Assembly (NCBI GenBank): GCA_001972305.1
Contig: BDDD01001482.1
Coordinates: 62,001 to 126,000, forward strand
Direction: 5' to 3'
Source of the DNA: Cephalotus follicularis
Lineage: Eukaryota > Streptophyta > Magnoliopsida > Oxalidales > Cephalotaceae
DNA length: 64,000 nt
Shown: piece after piece, positions 48,349 to 59,889 of the stretch
Layout: every line of letters starts with the position of its first letter
Position numbering within the stretch: the stretch's first letter is position 1
Notes under the pieces: generated by a model
What the model was told of the DNA's origin: nothing
Databases searched by the model: none
The model's input: only the letters and a program-made list of their open reading frames with translations
Program-made: the position numbers and the translations under genes

Positions 48349-49980
48349 GGAAAGGTGGATTTTGATCAGGGTAGATCATGATTAACTGTGATGCCTCATG
48401 TTCCTGCTAGAACAACCTCACAGGGAGGTAGATCAAGAGGATCCAATTCCAAGGGTGAAAATCCGAGGAAGAGGCATTAAGTGTAAGGGGATTGCATTCT
48501 AGAACAGTTCCAAAAGCAAAGGAGAATGGCTGTTGTGGTAAGCGAGGGCATATGGAAGAGAAACTGTAACTAGTTCCTTTTATCTGCAACTATGGATATA
48601 CGCCATGGTGTTGAATCGGTGATTCACACGTTATGGATAGGCGTAATGAATTGTACATATATTGCAAGTGGTTATACGGGATCTATGTTTTAGACTGTAT
48701 CCATTGCAATTAAAATTCAACAAGTAAAAAATGATATAAGAACATAAAATGGTTTGGTCCATAATGTTTTTCAATCTCTCTTCCTATCTCCTTATGAGTT
48801 ATACATTGCAGGTGGCAGTGTACATCCTAATCCGGATTCCTTTGAAATCCATCCCTTCCGATATATTTCGAGATATCATATAATCAAGGAGATCATACAC
48901 AGAGGAAACCCAGCCTAAACCATTTGAGGGTTAAACGCTGTCCAGCTTATATTAGAGGGTAGGAACCTTCTAAGCTAGAGGCACGAAAGAATCGTTGTCG
49001 GTTTGTTGGATATCCTTAGAAGTACTTAGGACATTATTTTCACCATTCAAGCGAACAAAATGTTTTTGTTTTGTGTACTGCAAAATTCCTATGGAAGGAA
49101 TACCTGATTGCAGGAAGCAGTGGGAGTATGGTGTAACTATGTGAGTTATGACCAGGTAAAAACCCAAAGGACGATAAGGAATTGGAGGTTGAAACCTCTA
49201 AAGACATATTTGGGAAATGATTCCTAAACTAAGTTGGAATCTCAGTAAGGCACTCCTTAATGGAGGATTTTTGGCAAAAATGAACGCCATTTAGGATGAA
49301 TAGCCAATCAGCTAAATGAATTAGTGAAGAGCACTGATTCGTGGACATGGTAAGAGACCATAAATTAGAAACGACTTCATAAACGCCTATCAAGTGTGGT
49401 AACATGGTAAATGCTCCCAAGGACGGCTAGCCATTGGTTGCATATACATCTTCAAGTGGAAGATAAGCGTTAATGAAAAAGGTTAAAACCTTTAAAGCGC
49501 GATTAGTATCGTAAGGGTATAGAATGAGACGAGAGGTCGACTATATCTAAACTTTCTTGCAAATCGCAATGCTTAAGTCCATTCGTATAATGCTTGCTAA
49601 AGCCACTCATAGTGAGTATGGGTCTTGGCAAAAATGAATGTCAAGATTACCTTCCCTAAGGTCTATCTTGAAGAGGACATTGATATGTTCCAAACCAAGG
49701 CGGTTCACATTCATGCAGCATTCTCACATGGAGTGCATAGCTTGGAAGGTCTGTGTTTGACCTTAAGCAAGCATTTCAAAGCTGAAACATATTTTAGGCT
49801 TTATTTATTTAAAGTTTAAATGTGCCTAAAGTCTATCAAAAATGGGATAACTCAAATATTTCACTCTTTTGGTTTTGTACATATACATGTTACATTTCAT
49901 GTAAGTATAATAAACTAATTATTTCTCCGTCAAAGATTTAGGGAGAAACATCCTACACCACAAATATAAATGATCTAAGG
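48349..49980 (+). pseudogene. Decayed gag-pol of copia F copy 4
   Basis: Recognisable in order: a gag knuckle (CCGKRGHMEEKL, about 48515-48565, last cysteine lost), integrase C-terminal stretches (about 48760-49130, paralleling 23810-24130), an RT start (about 49340-49480, an IGC-IFKWK-like block) and a block matching LEEDIYM of copy 1 (about 49668). Nearly every line has stops or frameshifts. No block has a usable frame. Confidence 0.75.
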
Positions 49981-50077
49981 TGTAATGACCCAAATTTCCA
50001 TGTAAGATATTAATTATGGAAAATGATTGCTAGTATGTATTTTGGAAAATAGTTCAAGGGACCCGTAGTATGACCCT

Positions 50078-50172
50078 ACGCTCGGGGGGTTCGGGGGTTC
50101 CGCTCCCTGGTGAGCGGACGGGGGCTCCCGCTGCCCTGTCAGCGGGCAGGAGCTCGGGGGCAGCGCCCCCGG
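50078..50172. repeat. GC-rich, G-run block in the H LTR
   Basis: Runs of 5-6 G (CTCGGGGGGTTCGGGGG) and inverted repeats CTCCCGCTG/CAGCGGG and GGGGGCAGCGCCCCC lie in otherwise AT-rich DNA. It is repeated in the 3' LTR at 63090-63183 and absent from the related solo LTR at 31833-32451. Confidence 0.9.
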
Positions 50173-50466
50173 AAGAAAATGGAATTTGGCTAAGTGATGA
50201 GAAGGAAAAACTGTCTTAAGCGTCGACAGTTCCACTTCAAGCGTCAACGCTTGGGTAGTAACGGGCGACGCTTAGACCCCTTCTATCTGCGCTTTAAACC
50301 AGTGCAACGGTAAATTGGACAAAGCCCTCACACCGGCGACACTTACGAGAAAGAGTCGAAGCTTTGGACAACGGACGACGCTCTAATTTTAAACGTCGAC
50401 GCGTTGAAGTCAAGTGTGTCAGTTGACCTGGACGAAGACTTAAAGCGGCGACGCTTTGTAAGAAAG

Positions 50467-52498
50467 TGTAACACCCCCGATGGTGGGAGCCCTTACAAGT
50501 CATAATACCAAACTAAAACATAACGGAAATCTAAACAAAAGACTGATATGAAACGGATGTGGTGGTCTGAAAACATATCTTATAACAACTGATATAAAAC
50601 AGAGTCTGAAAACTTTAACAAATCATAATTAGAAACAAACCATAATCCGATATCCAAATACTGAAAACATAACCAAAACAAAACCAAAATCTGAAACTGT
50701 TTTTAACGAAAACTAATCTGATCCTACTGGAAAACACAAGGACCAATTCCTAGATAATCCTCTGACAAGTGGGTAACTCTCATCACATGTTTCCCCCATG
50801 CTCCTGAAAACCTGAGGTAGGGTTTTTCTCTGTATGTTATTATGCTAAAAACATTGTTTTAATCTAAAACAATTTAATAATTTTCTAAACAATTTCTGAT
50901 CTTATCTGAAAACAAAATCTTAACTGTATCTGAAGTTAACATACTCCGAAAGTGGAAGCCATGTTAATATTTTTGATAGTGAAAAACACGCATATCAAAA
51001 CCAATATCCGATGTAACAATGCTAAAATTCATTCAATAAAAATATTTATCAGAATGAGAATATCCGTATCAAATAGAAATATATTCCAAATAAAACCAGG
51101 AACATATTGATAATAACATAAATCCGTACAAAACCATCATTTAATGAAAGTTTAATCGAAGGAGTACCAAAGAACGAAGAATCCGTACCTTAGCAGATCA
51201 AAAATCTAAACAAACTAGAATACCGGACAAGAGCACCCTAGAAGTGTCCTAAACTTCACCAAGAACGATATTAAGACCTAAACATACGAGTCCAAACATC
51301 ACATAACATAAAAAGTAGCAAACATCAAAACTGCCATAAAGCGTCGACAGTTTGTTCTTAGGCATCGACGGTTTAATCGCACAAAAAGACAAAGCGTCGA
51401 GCAAAGAATCAACTGACCAAGGCACAAAACAACACAAAGCAGCGACGCTCAAATACTAAGCGTCGACGGTTTGCGTCAGACACAGAATACCAATGCAGAA
51501 AGCAGTTTCAATTTCATGAGCAATTCGGATTTTTCATATTCAGAAGTTATAATAGCAATAACAAAACCTAAAAACATGTCATATGAGTCTGTATTTATCA
51601 ATATGGTGATTATAAACACGAAATCATGAAAATAACAAGTTTAGCATAGTGTGTTCATGTCAAAATATGGTTTTAAAATAGTTTACATAATCATGAACTA
51701 TAGTCCGATTTTCCTGTGTATAATCCATAAAACAGTAACATATATATATATATACATACGTCAATTGCATGATTTCTTTGTTTTTAAGCATCAATATTAC
51801 AAATTATGCATAATACCCATGAATGAACACAGCAGAAATTTAGTTTCAACAGGCTTCTAAAAACATGCTAGAAATCAAATTATAGTCAGTTTTAATACAA
51901 ATTAATGGGTGGTATAGAAACTACATAATACTAGCTACAATTTTCGTTTAGAAGTTACTTCCAGAAAACGTCGAAATCGATGCCGAAAATGGCTTGCAAG
52001 GTTGCTCTTCGTTTGTAAAAATATGCAGAAAGGGTTTATGCTTTAAAAAACGATTTTGTCTGGTTAAATGCAAAAATCCATGTTTTTAATTGACAAATCA
52101 GTATTTTAAGACATTACTATACTAATCAAAACACGTCAAAAACTTAAGGAAATCGGATAGCCAGAAAAAGGAAAGAATCCAACCTTCCAAAAACACTGTC
52201 ACCGTCCAAAGTGGTATGGAAAGCCGACTAAAGCGTCGACTGCTTACTTAAAGCATCGACGGTTAAGCACTTAAATACAAAACGAGTCAAAGTCACACGT
52301 TTAGGTGTCGACGTGCCACACAACAGCCAAAGCGTCGGAGGTTCTAAAGAGAGTGTTGGCGTTTTGTGCCCAGAAAACAACAATAAAAGAAATTCAAGCA
52401 AAAATAAAAAAGGTCCACAAACCATAGCATAAGTCAAAAAGGATATGATCCCAAACAATAAACATATAAACATGTCAACATAGAAACGGGATATTACA
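50467..52498 (-). repeat. Solo LTR of the C family, duplication GAAAG
   Basis: 2,032 bp from TGTAACACCCCCGATGG to GGGATATTACA on the plus strand, flanked by GAAAG at 50462-50466 and 52499-52503. The uninterrupted target sequence is seen in the 3' LTR at about 63475. The reverse complement aligns with 45781-48348. TCGACGC words lie at 51345-51480 and 52222-52365. Confidence 0.95.
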
Positions 52499-54366
52499 GA
52501 AAGCGTCAGCGCTTTAGTCGGGATAGAAGTGAAAAATTCAGGTCAAGCCCGTGAGCGGCGACGATTAGAAAGAAAACGTTGACGCTTTGAGCTACAGACA
52601 AAATGCAAAATCTGACTTTTTGGCATTTTGTGAGTGAAAATCTTTAATTTTGGACACGTGACAGGCCAGAGGAGGATGATATGGGATGTTATCAGGTGAT
52701 CTAACAAGTGTCATCACTTGGATTGGTTGTATTTGAGCACATGGGCTGCCAAGAGAGGGGGTTGAGTTATGTGAGAAAGGGAGAAGACTTGCCTCCCAAG
52801 AAATCCTTCTATTTAATGGCAAAGAGGGTTGAACTCAATCACTTTGGCTGAGAAAGAAAGTACTCCTGCTGAGAGTGAAGTGGAGAATTCGTGGAGAGCA
52901 AGAGAGAAATAAATTCTAAAGCAAAGTAAGGAATTCCTATACCCATTTATGTCAAAGCTTCCTCTGTTTTGATTCCAATTTTACAGAAGATTGGTCTATT
53001 GATATCATGCTCAATTCTTGATTAATTTTTGAATGGTTGGATGTTCTGGAAATTTTAGGATGTCCTCTTTAAATGTTATGCTTTACATGTTTCAAGATTT
53101 TACCGATTTCTTGATGAAAATCAATGTTTTAAATTGCTGTTTGGGTACTGTTTTTTCCCTGGATTTTGCAGAAAGTTCTTTAAATCATATCTTGGCCGTT
53201 TCTTGATGAAAAATTAAATGGTTGGATGTTTTGAAAACCTTAATATGTCCTCTTTAACTTTTATGTTTTATGTATCTCGAAATTATGTCAAATTGATGAT
53301 AAGAATCAATGATTCATTTTAATGCTCATGCCCTGTTTTCTTATGGAACCAACCACTTTCAAAAATTCATAACGGATTCGATTCTCGACCAATTGTTATG
53401 ATCTTGAGCTTTCTGAATCCCTAAAGATGTCTACTTTGATGTTTATGTTTTAAGTTTTCTTTGAAAATGCTTATTTCTATATGAATTATCATTTTTAGTA
53501 AAGCTATGCAAAACTGTTTAATGAACTCATTTGAGTCAATAATTCAAATGAAGAGAAAGGTTATGAATTGTGAAAGAAATGTTATGAAATGATTTTTATG
53601 AATGTTTTGAGTTGATCACTCAAAGTATATGAAGAATGAACCGCCCTTGGATTGCGATCCAAGGGTAATGGAGCGAGATGCTCAATGTTAATGGAGCGAG
53701 ATGCTCACGGACATGCATGTGATGTAAGGATAGTAGTTGGGGAGTGCACAATGCCCCGGTGAAGCGGTGTAAAGGGTTCATTAAGGTTTTTATGACTTTC
53801 ATGTTTACGAAATGATCTAGTTGTGATATTAACTAGAAAAGTGATAGGTTTTTATGAAATGTTCTAGTTATATGTATTGACTAGAAAAATGTTATGATGA
53901 AATGTGTTTACGGTAAAAATACCTTACTGAGCTATTTTGAGCTCATTCATTTCGATGTTTGTTTTCAAATAAAATGTTTTCAGGAAATAATTGAATGGAG
54001 ATTACGAGCTTAGAGGGAGCTCTTAAGAAGGAGTTTTTGTGAAAGAAAGGATATGCAATAATGTTTGCATAAATGTTTTGATATGTAATAACAACAAAGT
54101 TTTTCCGCTGTATTATATGTTTATGTCGAAGAATGATCCTGTGTAATGTAGACCAATGATATAGTTATGACATCTTTATATAAGATGATTATGTGTAAAG
54201 TTTGAATTTAAAATTATGTATTATGTTGCAAGACATAAGTTTATGATGTAATGTACTTTTGAGAAGAGTACCAAAGGATGTAACATTTCACACCCAACGT
54301 AACGCAACCGATCCTCGGAGATCGCTTTGAGCTATTAGCGAGCTCGGGTCAAGGGCGTTACAAGAA

Positions 54367-54378
54367 TGGTATCAGAGA
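54367..54378 (+). other. Primer binding site of gypsy H
   Basis: TGGTATCAGAGA, four bases after the LTR end at 54362; a tRNA-Met-type site with one mismatch. Confidence 0.85.
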
Positions 54379-54410
54379 GATAATTGTGATACGTGTTGAG
54401 GATATGATTT

Positions 54411-54821
54411 ATGTATTTGCTAACCTATTTTCAAATGCCATCAACGAGCGAATCCAACTCCAATTCTAGTACAGGATTCTCCCGTTGTGGGTCATCCGAA
54501 ACGATACACTGGCGAGTACCAACCCTGATAGCTGAAAACCAACAATTACATGAAGAAAAGGAGGAGTTAAGACAAATGGTAGCAAATAATAGAGAGCAAT
54601 TCTATACACACATTTACCAGATGGAGCCAGAGTACCATGAAGAGTTAGAAAGGAAAGACGAAATCCTAAGAGAGATTAAAACTGGCCTTAGGGTACTTAT
54701 GAGATATATTTGGGGACTGAATGACATTGTAATGACTGGTGTGAGAGAGAACCTCCGAATGATGATAAGGCGGATTCAGCAGGAGCTGCCTGACAATGAT
54801 ATCCCTAGTGATGAAGACTAG
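54411..54821 (+). CDS. Pre-gag ORF of gypsy H, predicted coiled coil, function unknown
   Basis: An intact frame of 136 codons between the primer site and gag. The start may be the ATG at 54411 or the one at 54435 (MPSTSESNSNSSTG); the second gives a serine-rich N-terminus and is at least as likely. The middle is charged and leucine/glutamate-rich (AENQQLHEEKEELRQMV, then EYHEELERKDEILREI) with heptad-like spacing, which suggests a coiled coil, and the C-terminus is acidic (DNDIPSDED). I recognise no family. Extra ORFs upstream of gag are known in the Ogre/Tat gypsy lineage, but this element has a chromovirus pol. The frame has no stops, whereas gag and pol have several; with only 136 codons this could be chance. 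Confidence 0.6.
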   Translation: MYLLTYFQMPSTSESNSNSSTGFSRCGSSETIHWRVPTLIAENQQLHEEKEELRQMVANNREQFYTHIYQMEPEYHEELERKDEILREIKTGLRVLMRYIWGLNDIVMTGVRENLRMMIRRIQQELPDNDIPSDED

Positions 54822-55019
54822 GGTAACGATAAGAAAGATTTTGTAAAAATGTTTATATGTGACATAAGTGTGAAAGGAAGTAGGAAATGTATAAAGGTTT
54901 ATAAGATAAATAAAGTTGTTAGTTCCTTGTATGATCTTGAGCATTAGAATTTAACTGCTTTACCTAGCATATGAGTAGAATTGCTTAAGATTAAGAACTA
55001 ACCTACAGATGCTAACTAG

Positions 55020-56669
55020 ATGGCCGACGCGAGAAGAGGAAGAGGACAAAGAAGAAACGCGAACGCACAAAACAACGAGGATGATAATTCACTGAGCGCG
55101 ATTTTGAACAGATTGTCTCAAGTTATTGCCGACAACAACGGCAATAATCATCCAGAGCACGCACCCTCAAGACCGGCGCTAGAGCAGTTTGCAAGGCACA
55201 ATCCAAAAATCTTTTCGGGAACAACCGATCCTTTGGAAGCGGAAGCATGGATCCAAGGGAACGAGAAGATTTTTAGAGCGATGGATTCCACAGACCGACA
55301 GAAAGTAGAGTTTTCAATATACAAGTTGGATGGAGAGGTGGATCAATGGTGGTGTATGGTTGAGAGAACCAAGACGCATTGAGAAAGAGAGGTGATGACG
55401 TGGGAAGAGTTCAAAGAAATATTTATGAACAAATATTTTCCGCAAGCTTTGAAAGATAAGATGGAGGAAGATTTTCTCCAACTGGAGCAAGGTGAGTCTG
55501 AAACAGTGGCTCAATACGAGGCGAATTTCGCAAGGATGTCCCGATATGCAACTCATCTAGTGTCCACAGAAGAAAGAAGGGCTACTGGATTTTCTCATGG
55601 TTTGAAGTCTTATATCCGAAGGCTGGTGATAGCACAAGACCTGCAAACGTACGACGTAGTTTTGAGGTGTGCATTGAGGATAGAAATTGATAACCAAAGA
55701 TATCAGCATAGACGGGTTGAACAAGGGCAAGGGAAGAGGAAAACAGGTGAATCCTCTAATAGTAAGCATAAGAAAGCAAGGTCCGATGGAGGACAGGACT
55801 CAAAAATTTGTCAAGAATGTAGGAAAAGACACCGTGGGAAATCCTTGTACGGGACGGGAGTGTGTTACAAATGTGGAAAGTAAGGACACTTAGCTAAAGA
55901 GTGTCAACAAGGACCAAATCAAACTCCAAATCAAAGGGTGATCAGATGCTACAACTGTGGGCAAGAAGGACATGTGTCCAATCAATGCACCCGACCGAAG
56001 ACAGGAGCGCAGGGAGGGAACGGAGCCCAGCAACAAAGAGCACCAGCAAGAACCTATGCCATGACAGCTGAAGAGGTGGAAAATCCCAATGACGTGGTGA
56101 CAGGTACTTTTCCCATATGCTCTAGATCTGCATATGTATTGTTTGATATAGGAGCGACGCATTCTTTTGTGTCTTTATCTTTTGCACGATGTTTAAGTAC
56201 CCCATCACAAGATTTGGAGATAGGTTTAGTTGTTGAAACCCCAAGTGGTAATACCTTGGTGGCTGACAAAGTATATAAGTCTTGTGACCTAATATTATGT
56301 GATCGGATGATACTAGTAGACTTAGTACCTCTAGCAATCCTAAAGTTTGACGTCATACTAGGCATGGATTGTCTTTCGGTGAATCATGCTAGTGTTGACT
56401 GTTTTAAGAAGGAAGTTAGGTTTTCTTTACCGGAACAACTTCAATTTGTTTTTCGAAGCATGGGAGTCAGTGAACCCTTAAAGATCATATCGTAGATGCA
56501 AGCTAAGCGATTGTTGGAAAAAGGATGCGAAGGCTATCTTGCCTATGTGATGGATACCGATAAAGAGAAGATCAAGATAGAAGAGTTACATGCAGTTAAG
56601 GAGTTCACCGATGTTTTTCCTGAAGATTTACCTGGTATGCCACCGGATCGAGAAGTGGAGTTTACTATT
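55020..56669 (+). pseudogene. Gypsy H gag and protease
   Basis: The ATG at 55020 starts MADARRGRGQRRNANAQN. The capsid core includes FARHNPKIFSGTTDPLEAEA, WIQGNEKIFRAMD and MTWEEFKEIFMNKYFPQAL, then EQGESETVAQYEANFARMSR. Two zinc knuckles follow: CYKCGK-GHLAKEC (interrupted by TAA at about 55881) and CYNCGQEGHVSNQC (about 55950). The aspartic protease block VLFDIGATHSFVS (about 56140) has the usual DTGA changed to DIGA, and ILGMDCL is kept. Only three stops (55380 TGA, 55881 TAA, 56493 TAG) interrupt 550 codons, with no frameshift. The frame continues to PPDREVEFTI, the start of RT, where the Sirevirus LTR begins. Confidence 0.93.
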
Positions 56670-57840
56670 TGTTGACGATTTAGTCTCAATCCTTGTTTTG
56701 ATGATAACATATTTGCATTTAACAAGTCTACTTAATGTGCATGAAATTACAAGATCAATACCAAAGCAAAAATACCATCTGCAGAAGAAGACATCAACTT
56801 TCAAGGAAAAACATCGACGCCCGTACAAGAAGACATCGACGCCTTTCATGCCAAAAGTTACAGGTCAAATTCATAAGAAGACATCGACTTCTACAGGCAA
56901 AGACATCGACGTCCGTACGAAAGAAGTCGATCCCTATCTCAAAGACATCGACGTCTTTAGGTGCCAAAGTTACACGACATTTTCGTGCAATGACATCGAC
57001 GCTTATCAGTAAAGACATCGACGTCCGTACGAAAGACATCGATGCCTTTCCATGAACATCGACGCCTTTCTAGAGCAACCTGGATTTCCCAGAAAACACA
57101 TCGACTCTCACAGAAGAAGTCGACGAGATGTTCAAAGTGTCAATACCTGGAGATTTCCCAGAAATGACATCGACGCCTTTTGAAAGAAGTCGATGTCTTT
57201 TTAAATAAACAAGACCCGGGAAACTAGGAACGGCAAGTTCAAGCACTACAACGGCTATCAGCTACAAAGACATCGACGCCTTTTTGAAAGAAGTCGACGT
57301 CTTTATACCAGCAGAGACTATATTCAAAGATTGCAACTGTACATTTATTAATCAAAAGCTTCCACAATTCATGCAACGACTACAAACCTTTTATGGCTAT
57401 AAAAGGAAGACTGAAACCTCTGAGAACAAGAAGAGAAGAACATCATACATACAAAGATCAAGCAAAACAAACATAAAAAGATCAAATCAAATTCAAAGTT
57501 CCTTCGAAAGGCTTTCTCTTCACACTTTAAGCTATTTTCTTGTTCTCACTGAATTGAGCAATTATATCCTGTAATATCCAACCTGTGAGAGGTTTAGCTA
57601 CAAACACTACATTATATACTTTGAATTGTTATGGGGAAGTGAACCCTAGTGAATTTGGGGAGTGAACCCAAAGAGAGTTGTAAGTGATTGAGGTCAATCA
57701 CAAAGGTGTATCGAATAGCACCCGCAATTGTATTCGGAGAACTAGTGGAAACTCAAGGAGATCCTTGAGAAAAGTGGACGTAGGCAAGAGTTTGGCTGAA
57801 CCACTCTAAACTAGTGTTTGTTTCTGGAAAAATTCTAACT
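56670..57840 (+). repeat. 5' LTR of the Sirevirus derivative
   Basis: It starts TGTTGACGATTTAGTC. A dense array of GACATCGACGTC/GACATCGACGCC words lies at 56780-57305, followed by a TATA box and a region (57600-57830) with GTGAACCCTAGTGAATTTGG. The 3' boundary is not sharp, because no primer site follows; I set it near 57840. Confidence 0.8.
57398..57406 (+). promoter_or_regulatory. TATA box of the Sirevirus LTR
   Basis: TATAAAAGG, conserved at 60574-60582 in the second LTR, located after the palindrome array and about 270 bp before the LTR 3' part that carries GTGAACCC. Assigned by motif and by conservation between the two LTRs. Confidence 0.65.
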
Positions 57841-58245
57841 TATGAAAATGTAGTCGATCCTTTTTGAAAAACGTCGATTCCTTTGTATTTCACTGAAACA
57901 CGTCGACTTCATTTAAAACGCGTCGATGCTCTTCAAAACGCACCGTTTTTGTACATCTATTTTAAAGAACGTGTCGACTTCTTTTGAATCACGTCGACGT
58001 ATTTTACTCAGAAATCCACTTCTTCATAAAAAGTCGACCTCATGTTCATTTCCTCACTTTACCTCCATTTCTAAGATTTCAAAATTTTTCTTCTCTCTCC
58101 GTTTTTCTTCAAAAATCATTCTATTAGGTCGTAAATCACTCCCTGACTACTTATCCATCTTCAAAAACTGTTTTCGTGTCGTCAAAATCATCCGTTTTTA
58201 TCATTCTCTATGTATTTCTCTTGTGTACACCATCTGTTCGATAAA

Positions 58246-59583
58246 ATGGTCAGGACAAAATAGGGTGGCAAAAAGAAGGGTGCTTCATCATCTCAGCCTC
58301 CGAAATCTGCTAAATAGCAGAGGCTCGAGATTAGAGAACCATCTCCTGACCCTGCTCTCCAATCGGATTCCGAATCCGAAGAGCAAGCTCCTATTCCTTT
58401 GAGAAGTGTGGCTTTTGTTGACAAAAGGGTTATGGGAGGGAGAAACATAGACTTAAACTTCTGTTCTTCTGAAATCTCTTTTGTGTCTTGGTTAGAGGAC
58501 CTCAATCTCATTCCTCTTGTTCAAATTTTCGACCCTTTCTATATCAAATTGGTCAAGGAATTTTATTCTAACCTTAGGATGGTTTCTAACAAAAATGAGG
58601 ATTTTGCCCTCTCTTCTTCTGTTAAAGGAGAAAGGATCTATCTAGATGCTAGGATTCTAGCTTCTATTTTACATATTCCACACACCGGTCTATATGTGTT
58701 TGAACACAAAAAATGGCCGGAGGTTAAGGGTTTTCACCCTAACCAAATTTTGTCCATTTTGTACCCTAACGATCCAAATGTACATCCCAATATGGCACTG
58801 ACCACAAATCGATTTTAAGTAGATCATAGACTTCTCCACCATCTCATTGTACATCAAATCTTACCCACCGGTTGAGGGTATGCTAAATTGTCTAGGATGC
58901 AAGTTTTTATTATGTGGTGCATCCTATCCAAAATTGAGTTTTGTATTCCTCTCCTTATGCTCAAGACTATGGTTAGAGCATTCTCACAAAAGAAATCCGC
59001 ACTCCCTTTCGGATCCATTCTCACCAAAGTCTTCCAACACTTTCACATTCGACTAGAAGGAGAGGTTGCAGCAAAGTTAAAGAAAGAAGACACATACAAT
59101 AAGAGCACTTTGAATCGGATGGGGTGGAAGAAACAGGAAGGAATTTGGACATATTGCCCCAAAGTGGATCAAGCACCAAGGATTGCAAGGGAAGAGCAAG
59201 AAGACAACCCTCCTTGGGAAGCTCAAGAACAAGCTGCCCCTGCTCAGCCCCAAGCTCAAAGCTCCTCATCCACCACTGATTATGACAGGATGATGGAGTT
59301 CATGCGATCTCAGTTTGCTTCCATGCAAGCCTCGCTTGATGGTAAATTTAAGCAAATCAACACGCGACTCGGTAGACTGGAGGAAGATCATAAAATACTT
59401 CATTCCGAGTACGAAAATGTTGATGACGGTGTATACTACGATCTAAGAGTCGTTAAGAGGCGTCTTAAAAGAATGGAACGTAACCTTGCCGACTCCAAGA
59501 CTATCGATCATTGCGAAGAGACTTCGGGCGATGAAGGCGATGAATCCTCCGATTCTGATACCCCTGCTGCTGCTGCTGAATGA
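58246..59583 (+). pseudogene. Envelope-like / putative plant transposon protein ORF
   Basis: The ATG at 58246 opens one frame of about 446 codons that stays in register to the stop at 59581 but has four internal stops (about 58264, 58318, 58816 and 58876). The N-terminus is basic then acidic. The central region (SWLEDLNLIPLVQIFDPFY, KLVKEFYSNLRMVSN, SVKGERIYLDARILASILHI) resembles the domain called 'putative plant transposon protein', found in ORFs downstream of pol in Sireviruses and other LTR elements. A block around 58900-59050 (LSRMQVFIMWCILSKIEF, FGSILTKVFQHF) follows. The C-terminus has an alanine/glutamine-rich linker, a likely coiled coil (59280-59480) and an acidic serine-rich tail. 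I see no clear signal peptide; the role is unknown. Confidence 0.8.
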
Positions 59584-59889
59584 TCTTGATTGTTTGTTGC
59601 TGTTTTTGTTGTTGTTTCAATGAACCTTGATGTTCATTTGTATTTCCTTTATAAAATTCTTGTTTGTAAAAGACAATGTTGTCAATGCTTTTATGATATT
59701 AATGAAATGTTTATGTGTTCATGGATTTGTGTTTATGAAATGATGTTGTGAATTAATATTTATGTTATTGATTTATGATATAATTGTGTTGAATGAACAT
59801 ACTTTCTCAATTATTGCCGATAATTATGTCCATTACCGATATATTGTTTTTTAATGCTTATATTCATATTTTTTAACCTTGCTTCTATT
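59584..59889 (+). other. Noncoding spacer after the envelope-like ORF
   Basis: AT-rich, with repeated 'atgaaatg/ttatgaaatg' motifs and no recognisable gene. Confidence 0.6.

Larger units (their letters stand above)
42023..49980 (+). mobile_element. Copia F-type element, copy 4, interrupted by gypsy C
   Basis: Partial LTR 42023-42799, primer site at 42805, leader to about 44659, then gypsy C, and from 48349 scattered gag, integrase and RT remnants that follow the same order as 22440-24900 of copy 1. Gypsy H starts at 49981. Copy 4 is far more decayed than copy 1; about 0.5 kb around gag is missing at the C insertion. Confidence 0.78.
49981..54362 (+). repeat. 5' LTR of gypsy H, split by a solo LTR
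   Basis: It starts TGTAATGACCC and ends AAGGGCGTTACA. Excluding the inserted solo LTR and one duplication copy it is about 2.34 kb. It contains a GC-rich block (50078-50172), GCGTCGACGC-type words (50219-50465 and 52504-52590), a perfect 9-bp stem hairpin CCCTTGGAT/ATCCAAGGG (53644-53665) next to a tandem pair AATGGAGCGAGATGCTCA, and ACTGAGCTATTTTGAGCTCA at about 53925. Confidence 0.92.

Noticed and set aside
50078-50172. Organellar DNA insertion as source of the GC block
   Set aside because: I recognise no plastid or mitochondrial gene in it, and it is repeated in both LTRs, so it moved with the element.
56590-57055. ORFs of 100-140 codons through the Sirevirus palindrome array
   Set aside because: The translation is a by-product of the repeated words, spans the gypsy/LTR junction and occurs in several frames on both strands.
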